Shown: piece by piece, positions 42,969 through 52,776 of the stretch
Layout: each line of letters starts with the position of its first letter
How positions within the stretch are numbered: the stretch's first letter is position 1
Assembly (NCBI GenBank): GCA_949284715.1
Contig: CASDWH010000020.1
Coordinates: forward strand, 1-64,000
DNA: 64,000 nucleotides
Direction: 5' to 3'
Origin: an uncultured bacterium
Lineage (GTDB): Bacteria > Cyanobacteriota > Vampirovibrionia > Gastranaerophilales > Gastranaerophilaceae
The notes under the pieces: generated by a model
What the model was told of the DNA's origin: nothing
Databases searched by the model: none
The model's input: the letters and a program-made list of their open reading frames with translations, nothing else
Position numbers and translations under genes: made by a program

Positions 42969-45062
42969 ATGGCAGCAGAAGGCGGATCAAAACCAATAAG
43001 TGAAATATTTCTTGCCGGGTTTGTGCTGGCACTTATCCTCATCTTGATTATTGAGATGCCTAATTGGGTTATCAATTTTTCTATTTCGCTTAATATCACG
43101 CTTGGAATTGTACTGCTGATGATATCATTATATGTTCAGAAACCTCTGGAACTGGCGGCATTTCCTTCTATTATCCTTATTGGTACAATGTTCAGACTGG
43201 TGCTTTCTATTGCATCTACGAGGCTGATTTTATCAAAGGGTGAGGCGGGAGAAGTAATTCACGCATTTGGAACCTTTGTTACCGGCGGAAATATGATTGT
43301 AGGTGGTGTAATCTTCCTTATCATTACAATTGTCCAGTTTATGGTTATTACCAAAGGTGCTGAACGTATAGCTGAAGTTGCAGCAAGATTTGCATTGGAT
43401 GCTATGCCCGGTAAACAAATGACTATTGATGCCGATTTTAACGCGGGGTTGATTACTCCAGAGGAAGCTGTTAAAAAACGTGAAGATTTGCAGCGGGAGT
43501 CCTCGCTTTTCGGTTCAATGGATGGTTCTATGAAGTTTGTAAAAGGTGATACTATTGCCGGTATAATAATTGTGCTTATAAACATCATCGGCGGATTATG
43601 CGTCGGCTGTCTTATGAACAATATGCCGATAGCTGATGCTCTGTCTAAATATACGGTGTTAACAATCGGTGATGGTTTGGCCTCTCAGCTTCCGTCGCTC
43701 TTGATGTCTATTGCTGCCGGTATCGTTATGACACGCGCCTCGGCAGGTAGTGCTTCTCTGGGTGCTGAATTAACCTCACAAATTATGAGTAAACCATACT
43801 CATTGTTTTTTGCTTCTGTATTTTTAGGCTTAATTACTATTACCTGTCCAATAACTGGTCTACCCTGGGCGCCGTTTTTGCTTTTTACAGTCATACTTGC
43901 ATTTGCAGGATTCTCTGTATTAATTAACGCTGATGTACAGGCTCAGATGGGACAATTGGAAAGTGTCCGCCAGAACATGCAGGATTTGGTAAACCCGAAC
44001 AAGATGTACGAACGTTTGGGTGTGGATGTTTTGAGTTTGCAGGTTGGAGCCGGGCTGCTCGTTATTGCTGACCCTGATCAAGAAGGGCAATTGCTTGCAA
44101 AGATTGCTGCCCTGCGTCAACGTGTTACGGATGAGTTGGGTTATATTTTGCCTAATATAAGAATTATGGATTCTTCTGCGCTTGAAGCAAATGAATATGT
44201 GATTTCAATCCGTGGTAATGCGGTTGCATCAGGGTTTGTTTATCCCGGGAAATATATGGTTATTGCCGATCAGTGGGATTCTGTTATGAAATCTGTTCCT
44301 GATGATGCGATAATCGGTGTTGATCCGACATATATGACACAGGCATACTGGATTAGCAAAGAAGCTGCTCAGGCTGCTAAAAAGGTTACGGCAGTTGATG
44401 CAACGGATGTTCTTGTTACTCACCTTCAAGAGTGTGTACGTAAACACGTAGACGAAGTTATGACAAAAACGGATGTTCTTAAACTTATGGAACTTGTACG
44501 TTCACAAGACCCGACACTTGTTAATGACCTTGTACCTGCAATTATTTCTACAAGCGACCTTAGAAAAATATTTGTTAACCTGATAAGAGAAAAAGTTTCA
44601 ATTAAAGATATCATATTTGTATTTGAACGTTTATGTGATTATGCAAGATTTTCAAAAGAGCCGGACATTTTATCAGAACGTTTGCGGGCAGCACTGGGGC
44701 GTCAAATTTGTTTATCAAATATAGATAAAGATAAAGTTCTCTATGCGCTTACGCTCTCTCCGGAGTGGGAAAAAATCCTTGACGATAGCTGTCAGCGAAC
44801 AGAACTTGGTACGATGTTTTTATTAAACCCTATGCAGGTGCAGGACTTGATTGAATCTACCGCGACAACGCTTATGAATGCGCACCAGAATATCGGTGTT
44901 CAGCCCGTAATACTGTGTTCACCAAGAATCAGACTTCCTCTGTTCCAGCTTCTTGAAAGACATATTCCGACAATTGTTGTTATTTCGTATTCTGAACTTA
45001 TTACCGATATCAAGGTTGAAGCTGTTGATACAATAGGTGATAATGCCAGATACGGCGGGTAA
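42969..45062 (+). CDS. flhA: Flagellar export gate protein FlhA
   Basis: The 697-residue protein has the eight membrane helices in the N-terminal half and the cytoplasmic domain in the second half. Clear FHIPEP features: [24 protein letters not shown] region, the cytosolic loop [23 protein letters not shown], and the soluble part with [15 protein letters not shown]-like [23 protein letters not shown]. It forms the nonameric ring of the export apparatus. It starts one base after fliH. Confidence 0.98.
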   Translation: MAAEGGSKPISEIFLAGFVLALILILIIEMPNWVINFSISLNITLGIVLLMISLYVQKPLELAAFPSIILIGTMFRLVLSIASTRLILSKGEAGEVIHAFGTFVTGGNMIVGGVIFLIITIVQFMVITKGAERIAEVAARFALDAMPGKQMTIDADFNAGLITPEEAVKKREDLQRESSLFGSMDGSMKFVKGDTIAGIIIVLINIIGGLCVGCLMNNMPIADALSKYTVLTIGDGLASQLPSLLMSIAAGIVMTRASAGSASLGAELTSQIMSKPYSLFFASVFLGLITITCPITGLPWAPFLLFTVILAFAGFSVLINADVQAQMGQLESVRQNMQDLVNPNKMYERLGVDVLSLQVGAGLLVIADPDQEGQLLAKIAALRQRVTDELGYILPNIRIMDSSALEANEYVISIRGNAVASGFVYPGKYMVIADQWDSVMKSVPDDAIIGVDPTYMTQAYWISKEAAQAAKKVTAVDATDVLVTHLQECVRKHVDEVMTKTDVLKLMELVRSQDPTLVNDLVPAIISTSDLRKIFVNLIREKVSIKDIIFVFERLCDYARFSKEPDILSERLRAALGRQICLSNIDKDKVLYALTLSPEWEKILDDSCQRTELGTMFLLNPMQVQDLIESTATTLMNAHQNIGVQPVILCSPRIRLPLFQLLERHIPTIVVISYSELITDIKVEAVDTIGDNARYGG

Positions 45063-45064
45063 TA

Positions 45065-45274
45065 ATGATTAAAAAACTTTTGCTTTTTTTAATAAAAATT
45101 TATCAAAAAATATCAAAATATACTCCTGCAAGATGTAGATTTTATCCGACATGCAGTGAGTATACCAGACAGGCAATTGAAAAATACGGTGTTTTAAAAG
45201 GCGGCTGGCTTGGTATAAAGCGGATTGTTAGATGCCACCCGTTAAATGAGGGCGGATACGATCCTGTCCCTTAA
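45065..45274 (+). CDS. yidD: Membrane protein insertion efficiency factor YidD
   Basis: The 69-residue protein has the whole YidD signature: an amphipathic N-terminal helix ([37 protein letters not shown], in parts), C-R-F-Y-P-T-C-S, and [14 protein letters not shown] at the end. YidD usually lies next to yidC, rnpA and rpmH. Here it follows flhA by two bases, an unusual place; rpmH is at 52536 alone. Confidence 0.96.
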   Translation: MIKKLLLFLIKIYQKISKYTPARCRFYPTCSEYTRQAIEKYGVLKGGWLGIKRIVRCHPLNEGGYDPVP

Positions 45275-45280
45275 TAAAAA

Positions 45281-45305
45281 GATTCCGTTTATTAAAAACG
45301 GAATC
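45281..45305. terminator. Bidirectional terminator between yidD and the Gly/Tyr-rich gene
   Basis: GATTCCGTTT (45281-45290), loop ATTAA, AAACGGAATC (45296-45305). The A-run before it gives a T-tract on the minus strand; it can end both the flagellar operon and the convergent gene. Confidence 0.8.
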
Positions 45306-45337
45306 ACGTAGGGTTATATATATAATAGATTATAGAT

Positions 45338-46315
45338 TTATGCTGCTGAAATGCTTCTTCCGGCGCCAATAAGGAGTCCGCCGAGGGCGCCAATAATAGA
45401 ACCGTATTTGCCGAACTTACCTGCTTTTTTGAAAAATGCTCCTGCTCCGGCTCCTAAAACACCGCCTGCGACTGCACCGCTTGCTGTCCAGATACCTGTA
45501 TTTGCAATTCCGCCGGTGATTTTACCAAATGTTTTATACGTAGTTTCTTGTTTTTTATAGGCCATATTTCTATCATCAACTATTGCTTTGGTTGATTCTG
45601 CGGAGTCAACATCTTCATACCGCCATACAGAATTAAATCCGCTTCCGAATGCGCCGGGTAATGTTTCATCAATTTTTTGATGTATAGTCTTGCCGCCGTT
45701 TAACTCTGCATATTTTTTATGGAAAGCAGCTTTTATTGCCGCCCTGTTTGATGGTGTTTCTTCACTTCTTTTTCCGTTTACATCCTGATAGACTTTTGCA
45801 TACAATGATAAACCATAATTGTAGGCCTCATAAAATCCTTTAGAATCTTGTGCTTCCAGTCGTTCATTAATTTGTCTTACAATGTCATTAATATTTGCGT
45901 CACGTCTGGTTTTATCTTCGTGATGCGTATCCTGCGCATCATTCAGTTTGACATCATAGTGCATTGTGTCAATCTGTCCGTTGTAATCATGTGCGCGCTG
46001 CCTACGGTTCAGTGCGGCCATTCCATCCATATAAATCCCTTGAGATTGAACCATTGCCTGTGCATAAACCGGTGACATTCCGTAGTAGCCGTATCCGCCA
46101 AGTCCGTACATATCATAGCCGTATGGCATCATACCTACTCCGTATCCCATTGATACATCGTGTATCGGATTATAGCCGGTAGACATTGCAGAACCTATGT
46201 CCCAAACGGAATCATTGTACAAAGGAGAAGTCAGCCCGCCATATCTGAAGTTGTTAAAATATGGATTGACAAACTGGTTTGCTGTACTAACGCCATTTAT
46301 TGACGAAACAGTCAT
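45338..46315 (-). CDS. Unknown Gly/Tyr-rich protein with glycine-zipper tail
   Basis: I do not recognise this 325-residue protein. The N-terminal 90 residues are rich in Gly, Tyr, Met and Asn (YGVGMMPYGYDMYGLGGYGYYGM). The middle is charged and helical (about 105-245). The C-terminus has a glycine-zipper-like hydrophobic part (GIWTASGAVAGGVLGAGAGAFF ... YGSIIGALGGLLIGAGRS, in parts) that may enter membranes. No signal peptide. AGGAGG lies six bases before the ATG at 46315; the open frame starts two codons earlier at TTG. Ends near a terminator. Confidence 0.75.
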   Translation of the reverse strand: MTVSSINGVSTANQFVNPYFNNFRYGGLTSPLYNDSVWDIGSAMSTGYNPIHDVSMGYGVGMMPYGYDMYGLGGYGYYGMSPVYAQAMVQSQGIYMDGMAALNRRQRAHDYNGQIDTMHYDVKLNDAQDTHHEDKTRRDANINDIVRQINERLEAQDSKGFYEAYNYGLSLYAKVYQDVNGKRSEETPSNRAAIKAAFHKKYAELNGGKTIHQKIDETLPGAFGSGFNSVWRYEDVDSAESTKAIVDDRNMAYKKQETTYKTFGKITGGIANTGIWTASGAVAGGVLGAGAGAFFKKAGKFGKYGSIIGALGGLLIGAGRSISAA

Positions 46316-46489
46316 AAACAACCTCCTACTTTACCTATTACTAACCTTACATGTATATAAAGTTTTTCGTTATAGCAAAATTGCTAATTAAAGCAGAATT
46401 GTTAATATTTCTTTACAAATAATTAAAATAAAATAATAAATAAAATGCTTGATTTTAGAATATGTCTATGTTACATTAGTAACGCGGAA

Positions 46490-46563
<74 letters not shown>

Positions 46564-46614
46564 GATTTTACATTAGTGAAACCTTAAATTCTTGTAAAGG
46601 TGGTGAAAAAAACA

Positions 46615-46788
46615 ATGCCGGAAATAAAAGTTGGTGAAAACGAAAGTATTGAAAGCGCATTAAGACGTTTCAAGAAAAAAATCCAGAAGGCTGGTATCTT
46701 ATCCGAAGTTAAAAAACGTGAAAGATATGAAAAGCCGAGCGTTAAAAGAAAACGCAAATCTGAAGCAGCTCGTAAGAGAAAAGTTTAA
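46615..46788 (+). CDS. rpsU: 30S ribosomal protein S21 (bS21)
   Basis: The 57-residue basic protein has the bS21 pattern [41 protein letters not shown]. bS21 binds near the anti-Shine-Dalgarno region of 16S rRNA and helps initiation. The frame is open to a GTG at 46600, but ATG 46615 gives the family start. A 15-bp terminator stem follows at 46806. Confidence 0.95.
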   Translation: MPEIKVGENESIESALRRFKKKIQKAGILSEVKKRERYEKPSVKRKRKSEAARKRKV

Positions 46789-46805
46789 AAATAAAATAAA
46801 GAAGA

Positions 46806-46838
46806 TAAAGAAGGCGGTTATTTTAACCGCCTTCTTTA
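46806..46838. terminator. Bidirectional terminator rpsU / unknown membrane gene
   Basis: TAAAGAAGGCGGTTA (46806-46820) pairs perfectly with TAACCGCCTTCTTTA (46824-46838), loop TTT. The stop codon of the convergent minus-strand gene (46836-46838) lies in the stem. Confidence 0.85.
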
Positions 46839-48380
46839 TGCTATATAATCTTTTATAATTCCTTCTTTAATCAATCTGTCGCGAATTTCTTTTTTACGGC
46901 AAAATTCTTTATCCCCGGGCGACAGTAAACGTTTCATGACCATTACAGTCGGGGTGATTATACCAAGTACAAGAATACCAATACCGATATTATTTATAAT
47001 AGCACCACGTTTTAGCCGTTTCACTGTATTGAAGAATTCTTCCGGGCTTTCTGACGGCTTACGGGTCTTGTATTCTTCAAGCAGAGTTTTTAATTTGTTA
47101 TAATGTTCTTTTATACCGTCAATATCTATGTATTTTCTGGTATCAATTTCTCCGGTGTCTTCAGTAAACGAAAATTTTAAAATATCTTTTAGTCCGATGT
47201 TAGCTTTTTTCTTTTTATAAGTTTGAATAAGGTCGGAATCCATTGCTGTTTTGACAACAAAATTATTTTTATTGTTGTGAATAAATTCGTAAATTTTAAC
47301 CTCTTCCCGGGCTTTAAGCTTTTGGGTTGCGGAATCTTTAGCCTCAGGATTAATATTTTTGTCAAGAAGCTGCTCAAATGCTTCTAAGTCCGGTTTCAGT
47401 GAATTTGTTTCGTAGGCTTTTCTAAATTCCGGATTTTCAATTACTCTGGCATCAAAAGAGATTGTTTTATTATAAACTTTTTTTGCGCGTTTTTCTAATG
47501 CACTTTGCAGCCACGGGCCTGCAATATAAAGGAAAAATAGAATAACAGATTCTTTAAAAGTATATCCCCATCTTTCCTGCGGACCTCTGGCGTCAAGGAT
47601 TCTTTCTCCGGTAATACTTCCATCTAAAAGCCACATATTTTTAACGTCATCTGCTGCAAAATCCTGGAACTTGTTAATTATATTTCCCCAGCCTTTAAAT
47701 GAAGGCGTTGAGTCAATGTTTGATTTTACGGCAGCGGTGTTTTTGTTATTTCCTGTTGAATTTTCTTCTGTTTCTTCAATGTTTTCTTCTGCTGTAATAT
47801 CCTCTACAATATCGTTTATTGTTTGTTCGTCAATTTCTTTTGATGCTTCGGATGAAGATATTTGACCGTTTTTAAGCTGGTATTGTTTATACTCTTCTAA
47901 TATGTTTTTAACAATATTTTTATCTGTATAATTTTGTTTAAATTTTGTAAGCGAAATATATGTTGCGATTGCTAAACTGACTGCAGCAAAGAATTTGCTT
48001 GTTGCAAGTTTTTTATATAAACCTTTGTTTTTGATGACATTATTAACATTAGACTTTAAATCTTTTGGTGTATATTTTTCTAATAATGGCATTAAATCGG
48101 GGTTTCTAAAATTTCTAACATCAAAATTATAATCAAGTCCCTGAGTTTTAAAGCAAGATAAATTTATTACTCCCTTAAAGAAAGGAATTCCAAAAAGCCA
48201 TAGAATCTCGGAGCCAAATTCATCTATAAATCTGTCAAACCCTTCTTCTTTTCCTGTTACATATGAGCCTAAAGTCATGCCTGTTGCATTGGTAACATCT
48301 TTGACCCCCAGAGGAATAATGGATGACGGATTGCCCAGAGTTGAAAATATTTTTGCTTGTGTGACCGGTGAAAATAACAT
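46836..48380 (-). CDS. Unknown membrane protein
   Basis: I do not recognise this 514-residue protein. It has hydrophobic segments near residues 57-75, 125-142, 280-297 and 470-488, and a long acidic Glu/Thr/Asn-rich stretch at about 175-220 that looks disordered. No signal peptide; the N-terminus (LFSPVTQAKIFSTLGNPSS) is not cationic. It may be a multi-pass inner membrane protein. Lacking a near ribosome binding site (only AAGGAAAAAAAATG), its start is the only ATG that fits. It is a lone gene with a long upstream gap. Confidence 0.7.
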   Translation of the reverse strand: MLFSPVTQAKIFSTLGNPSSIIPLGVKDVTNATGMTLGSYVTGKEEGFDRFIDEFGSEILWLFGIPFFKGVINLSCFKTQGLDYNFDVRNFRNPDLMPLLEKYTPKDLKSNVNNVIKNKGLYKKLATSKFFAAVSLAIATYISLTKFKQNYTDKNIVKNILEEYKQYQLKNGQISSSEASKEIDEQTINDIVEDITAEENIEETEENSTGNNKNTAAVKSNIDSTPSFKGWGNIINKFQDFAADDVKNMWLLDGSITGERILDARGPQERWGYTFKESVILFFLYIAGPWLQSALEKRAKKVYNKTISFDARVIENPEFRKAYETNSLKPDLEAFEQLLDKNINPEAKDSATQKLKAREEVKIYEFIHNNKNNFVVKTAMDSDLIQTYKKKKANIGLKDILKFSFTEDTGEIDTRKYIDIDGIKEHYNKLKTLLEEYKTRKPSESPEEFFNTVKRLKRGAIINNIGIGILVLGIITPTVMVMKRLLSPGDKEFCRKKEIRDRLIKEGIIKDYIA

Positions 48381-48534
48381 TTTTTTTCCTTTACTAGACT
48401 ACTCAAACTAACTTTAACTGTACTAATGTTTTTGTCGTCGTTTCATATCCGTCATACCTTTCTATCTTTTTTAAAAACTATCAAATTATTTTTTGACTGA
48501 TTGAGTTAAAATTTTTACAATTGTTTACAATAAA

Positions 48535-48611
48535 AAAGACCCCTAAAGAGGTCTTATTTTTACACTGCCAAATAATAACGTGTCTGCAAAAACAAGCCTC
48601 AGAACGTTATT
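48535..48611. other. Non-coding gap with hairpins
   Basis: The gap 48381-48724 (344 bases) holds no gene. It has a hairpin with AAGACC/GGTCTT arms followed by TATTTTTA (about 48537-48565), acting as a plus-strand terminator of unknown origin, and AATAACGT/ACGTTATT arms at 48574-48581 and 48604-48611. Upstream of rqcP a TATAAT-like box (near 48693-48698) precedes GGAGA. Confidence 0.4.
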
Positions 48612-48724
48612 TTAGATTTTCGCAATGTAATAACCATGCTTTGATTATCATACAGGTTAATTTAAATGTCAAGTAAGATGATAATTTTTAGGCTATAATA
48701 CAATTGGATTGGAGATAGAAACAA

Positions 48725-48967
48725 TTGAGATTAGACAAATTTTTAAAGGTATCAAGACTTATCAAACGCCGGACTGTAGCAAATACAGTTTCTGAAAACG
48801 GACGGGTTTTTGTGAACGGGAATCCTGCCAAGCCGGCAAAACAGTTAAAAGAAGGGGACGTATTAGAAATTGAGTACGCATCAGGAACGCTTAAAGTCCG
48901 GGTTTTAAGGATTCCAACGGGGAATGTAAGTATTCAGGAAGCCGAAACTTTGTATGAAAAGATTTAA
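48725..48967 (+). CDS. rqcP: S4-domain RNA-binding protein, RqcP/Hsp15-like
   Basis: The 80-residue protein is a single S4 domain (MRLDKFLKVSRLIKRRTVANTVSENGRVFVNGNPAKPAKQLKEGDVLEI, in parts), typical of RqcP (YlxO/YabO type), which binds stalled large subunits in ribosome quality control and helps add C-terminal Ala tails with RqcH. No RqcH is adjacent. The start is TTG with GGAGA 9 bases before it. Hsp15 is the closest other possibility. Confidence 0.85.
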   Translation: MRLDKFLKVSRLIKRRTVANTVSENGRVFVNGNPAKPAKQLKEGDVLEIEYASGTLKVRVLRIPTGNVSIQEAETLYEKI

Positions 48968-49010
48968 AAGTTTTACAAAAGTTAAACAACCACTGTGCTA
49001 AATTATAATT

Positions 49011-52000
49011 ATGGATGAAAGACAATATGTACCTTTGCACCTCCACACGGAATATTCACTTCTTGATGGTGCAATAAAAGTTAAAGATTTGTGTAAATTT
49101 GCCAAAGAACATAATATGCCGGCGGTTGCAATTACTGACCATGGTGTTATGTATGGTGCGATTGATTTATATCTTAATTGTAAGGAAGCCGGTGTTAAAC
49201 CTATTATCGGGTGTGAGTTTTATGTTCATGACGGGGATATAACAGAGAAAAATCCAAATGATAACCCGCTTTATCACCTTGTATTACTGGCTAAAGACAA
49301 AGATGGGTATATGAACCTTATTAAATTGGTATCAACTGCTCATTGCAAGGGGTTTTATTACAAGCCGCGCATAAATATGGATTTGATTAAAACCTATTCA
49401 AAAGGGCTTATTTGTCTTTCTGCATGTTTAGGCGGCGAGGTTCTAAAAAATCTTATACGTGATGATTATGAAGGAGCAAAAGCTGCGGCATTAAGATTTA
49501 AGGAAATATTTGGCGGGGATTATTATATAGAACTTCAGGATCACGGGCTTGCGGAGCAGAAAAAAACAAACCCTATGCTTTTGAAGCTTGCACAGGAACT
49601 TGATATAAAAACAGTTATTACTAATGATTCCCACTATTTAAATAAAGCGGATGCCGATTTCCATGATACGCTGCTTTGCTTGCAGACAAACGCATTGAAG
49701 TCTGATGAAAACAGAATGCATTTCCCGAATAACGAGTTTTATGTTAAAACGCCGGATGAATTGAGAGATGCATTTAAATGGATGGATACAGAAACATTTG
49801 ATAAATGTATTCAGAATACAGTTGATATTGCAGAAAAATGTCATTTAATTCTAGAATTTGGTAAAAGCCCTCTGCCTCATTATGAAGTTCCGGCAGGATA
49901 TACAATTGAGTCATATTTGGACTATCTTGTCCACAAAGGGTGTCAGGCGAGATATGGCGAGAATGTGCCGCAAAATATTCTTGACCGTGTTAAATATGAA
50001 CTCGGTATTATTGAACAAATGGGGTTTTCTGCGTATTTCCTTATTACGTGGGACTTTATAAACTTTGCTAAAACGCATGATATTCCGGTAGGCCCCGGAA
50101 GAGGTTCTGCTGCGGGAAGTGTGGTTGCGTATGCTCTTGGTATTACAGACCTTGACCCGATTGCGCATAATTTGTTGTTTGAAAGATTTTTGAATCCTGA
50201 ACGATACAGTATGCCTGATGTCGATATTGACTTTTGTATTGAACGCCGCGGTGAAGTTATTGATTACGTTACTCAGAAGTACGGAGCTGATAAGGTTTGC
50301 CAGATTATAACGTTTGGTACTTTTGCGGCGCGGGCAGCGATGAAAGGTGTTGCAAGGGTATTCGGGATAGAATATGCACTCTCTAATAAATGGGCGTCGC
50401 TGATTCCTGCAACTCCGGGTGCTAAAATTGATGACGCACTCCAGCCGGGGATGGAACTAAAAGAACTTTATGATTCTGATGAACAGGTTAAACGTCTTGT
50501 CGATATGGCAAAATCAATAGAAGGGATTAAAAACAATATCGGTATGCACGCTGCGGGCGTTATTATTTCGCACATGCCGCTTGATGAGATAGTTCCGGTT
50601 CAGCCTTCAAAAGAAGGAATTATTATAACAGAGTACCCGATGGCAAATCTTGAAAAACTCGGGCTGTTGAAAATGGATTTTCTCGGACTCAGAAACCTTA
50701 CAATGATTTCTAAAACGGTTAAATTAATAAAACGCTGTCAGGGAATTGATTTGGAAATAAATAAGATTCCTCTGGATGATAAACCTACGTATGATATGTT
50801 AATCAAAGGTGAAACAGACGGTGTATTCCAGCTTGAGTCATCGGGAATGAAAAAGCTGGTCAGGGATTTGAAACCGGATGTGTTTGAAGATTTGGGCGCC
50901 CTTGTTGCTCTATTCCGCCCGGGGCCGCTCGGGTCGGGCATGGTATCTGATTTTGTTGAACGTAAGCATGGAAGGCAAAAAATTACTTATGCTCACCCTC
51001 TATTGGAGCCGGTGCTAAAAGATACATACGGTACAATTGTTTATCAGGAACAAATTATGCAAATCTTTCAGGTTCTTGCAGACTATACACTCGGTCAGGC
51101 GGACATGGTTCGACGTATGATGGGTAAAAAGAAGCTGGAAGAGATGGCTGCTCAGAAGGAGAAATTTATTACAAATTCTGCGCGTCACGGGATGACAGCT
51201 AAAGATGCGGCGGCTCTTTTTGAACAGATAGAAAAATTTGCGTCATACTGTTTTAACCGGTCACACTCTGCTGCGTACGCTTTTGTTGCATATCAGACAG
51301 CATATCTTAAGTGCCATTATCCTGTAGAATATCTTGCATCGCTTCTTTCATCAGTTGCGGGTGATCAGGACAAGACCCAGTCTTACATTGAGGAAGCCCA
51401 GCGTTATGGAATAAGAGTTCTTCCGCCGGATATAAACAAATCTTTTCTTGAATATACACCTGACGGGCATGATATACGTTTTGGGCTTGCTGCTATCAAG
51501 CAGGTTGGTGAAGGCGTCGTTGAAGAAATTATTAAAGAACGCGAAGCGAACGGGGAATATAAGAACATATTTGATTTTTGTAAGCGTCTTGATACTAAAT
51601 ATGTTAACAAACGTCTGCTTGAAGGATTAATAAAGGCTGGAGCGTTTTCTAATATTGAAAAAAGCAGGAAACAGCTTCTTGATAATATGGAATATATACT
51701 GTCGTCTACTGCAAAGGAAGCTAAAGAAAAAGCTATGGGGCAGGTTAGTTTGTTTGCCTCTCTTGGAGGGGATGACAGTTTCAGCCAAACAGTTTATCAG
51801 CTTGGCGGTTCTGATGAAGAATTTGACGATAAACAGATACAGTCTTTTGAAAAAGAATTTCTCGGATTTTACGTAACCTCTCACCCGCTGTTTAGCATAA
51901 GAGATAAGTTACCGTTTCTTATGACTCATAAAATATCAGAGCTGAAGGAGATGAAAGCGGATGAATACGTTACAATCTGCGGCTTAATCACTACAGCACG

Positions 52001-52457
52001 CCAAATTCCCACTAAAAAAGATCCGACAAAATTCTTGCGTTTTATGACGTTAGAAGATTTAACAGGCAAAGTTGAGATTGTATGTTTTAATAATAAGCTG
52101 GCTGAATATGGCGAAATGCTTCAGCCGGAGCAGAAAGTTATTATATCGGGTAAAGTTCAGCACCGTGATGAGGAGCAAACAAGTGTTATTATTGACAGTG
52201 TTAAAACGGTGGAAAACTCCAATCTTGTTACTGTTAATTTATTGGATGAATTTAAATATGAGGAACTTTGTGCGCTTAAGAATATTCTTGTAGAATTTCA
52301 TGGTTCCGATCCAGTCGTACTTTCTCCCTGTGACGAGGATTGCAAAATATTAACTGCTTCTATGTTCTGGGTAAATTCATCAAATGATTTAGTTAACAGA
52401 ATCAATAATATTTTCAAGGATAAGGTGGCAATTTCTATTAAATCAATGGATAAATAA
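49011..52457 (+). CDS. dnaE: DNA polymerase III subunit alpha
   Basis: The replicative polymerase. The 1148-residue protein starts with the PHP domain (VPLHLHTEYSLLDG; about residues 6-16), has the catalytic aspartates in MPDVDIDFCIERRG (about 400), the fingers/thumb, helix-hairpin-helix (KQVGEGVVEEIIKERE) and the C-terminal OB-fold (EYVTICGLITTARQIPTKKDPTKFLRF, in parts) before a short tail. No fused intein is visible (cyanobacterial dnaE is often split; this one is not). The ATG has no Shine-Dalgarno; TATAAT overlaps its upstream side. Confidence 0.98.
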   Translation: MDERQYVPLHLHTEYSLLDGAIKVKDLCKFAKEHNMPAVAITDHGVMYGAIDLYLNCKEAGVKPIIGCEFYVHDGDITEKNPNDNPLYHLVLLAKDKDGYMNLIKLVSTAHCKGFYYKPRINMDLIKTYSKGLICLSACLGGEVLKNLIRDDYEGAKAAALRFKEIFGGDYYIELQDHGLAEQKKTNPMLLKLAQELDIKTVITNDSHYLNKADADFHDTLLCLQTNALKSDENRMHFPNNEFYVKTPDELRDAFKWMDTETFDKCIQNTVDIAEKCHLILEFGKSPLPHYEVPAGYTIESYLDYLVHKGCQARYGENVPQNILDRVKYELGIIEQMGFSAYFLITWDFINFAKTHDIPVGPGRGSAAGSVVAYALGITDLDPIAHNLLFERFLNPERYSMPDVDIDFCIERRGEVIDYVTQKYGADKVCQIITFGTFAARAAMKGVARVFGIEYALSNKWASLIPATPGAKIDDALQPGMELKELYDSDEQVKRLVDMAKSIEGIKNNIGMHAAGVIISHMPLDEIVPVQPSKEGIIITEYPMANLEKLGLLKMDFLGLRNLTMISKTVKLIKRCQGIDLEINKIPLDDKPTYDMLIKGETDGVFQLESSGMKKLVRDLKPDVFEDLGALVALFRPGPLGSGMVSDFVERKHGRQKITYAHPLLEPVLKDTYGTIVYQEQIMQIFQVLADYTLGQADMVRRMMGKKKLEEMAAQKEKFITNSARHGMTAKDAAALFEQIEKFASYCFNRSHSAAYAFVAYQTAYLKCHYPVEYLASLLSSVAGDQDKTQSYIEEAQRYGIRVLPPDINKSFLEYTPDGHDIRFGLAAIKQVGEGVVEEIIKEREANGEYKNIFDFCKRLDTKYVNKRLLEGLIKAGAFSNIEKSRKQLLDNMEYILSSTAKEAKEKAMGQVSLFASLGGDDSFSQTVYQLGGSDEEFDDKQIQSFEKEFLGFYVTSHPLFSIRDKLPFLMTHKISELKEMKADEYVTICGLITTARQIPTKKDPTKFLRFMTLEDLTGKVEIVCFNNKLAEYGEMLQPEQKVIISGKVQHRDEEQTSVIIDSVKTVENSNLVTVNLLDEFKYEELCALKNILVEFHGSDPVVLSPCDEDCKILTASMFWVNSSNDLVNRINNIFKDKVAISIKSMDK

Positions 52458-52485
52458 TGAAAAAGAGATTACAGCACATTAAAAA

Positions 52486-52514
52486 ACAGAAACTGTAATT
52501 AGTTTCTGTTTTTT
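52486..52514. terminator. Bidirectional terminator dnaE / rpmH
   Basis: ACAGAAACT (52486-52494), loop GTAATT, AGTTTCTGT (52501-52509), extended by A-run and T-run on both sides. It ends dnaE and the convergent rpmH. Confidence 0.88.
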
Positions 52515-52535
52515 TATAACTACAACAATTGTATA

Positions 52536-52688
52536 CTAAGCACGTTCTTTTGCAGTAATAGCGATTTTATGTCTGCCTTTTGCTCTGCGTCTGTTTAAAA
52601 CTTCCTGCCCGCCAGGAGTAGACATTCTTGCACGGAAACCGCTAACGTGCTGTCTTTTAATCTTTGTTCCTTCTAGTGTACGTCTCAT
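52536..52688 (-). CDS. rpmH: 50S ribosomal protein L34 (bL34)
   Basis: The 50-residue basic protein reads [22 protein letters not shown], then [20 protein letters not shown], the bL34 pattern (usually MKRTYQPS... GFR.RM.T..GR..L..RR.KGR). The start MRRTLEGTK deviates from the common consensus KRT(Y/F)QP but the rest is typical. GAAAT before the ATG is followed by no strong RBS (AAAAGGAAATAGAAA). It is away from rnpA and yidD, which usually accompany it. Confidence 0.96.
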   Translation of the reverse strand: MRRTLEGTKIKRQHVSGFRARMSTPGGQEVLNRRRAKGRHKIAITAKERA

Positions 52689-52776
52689 TTTTCTATTTCC
52701 TTTTCAGCTAATTTTTCTTATAATATAAGTATAATAAATAAAACAATATGGATAGTCAACACTAAGAGGAGAAGGT

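Noticed and set aside
52458-52499. 13-codon ORF after dnaE
   Set aside because: It overlaps the terminator stem and has no sign of selection.
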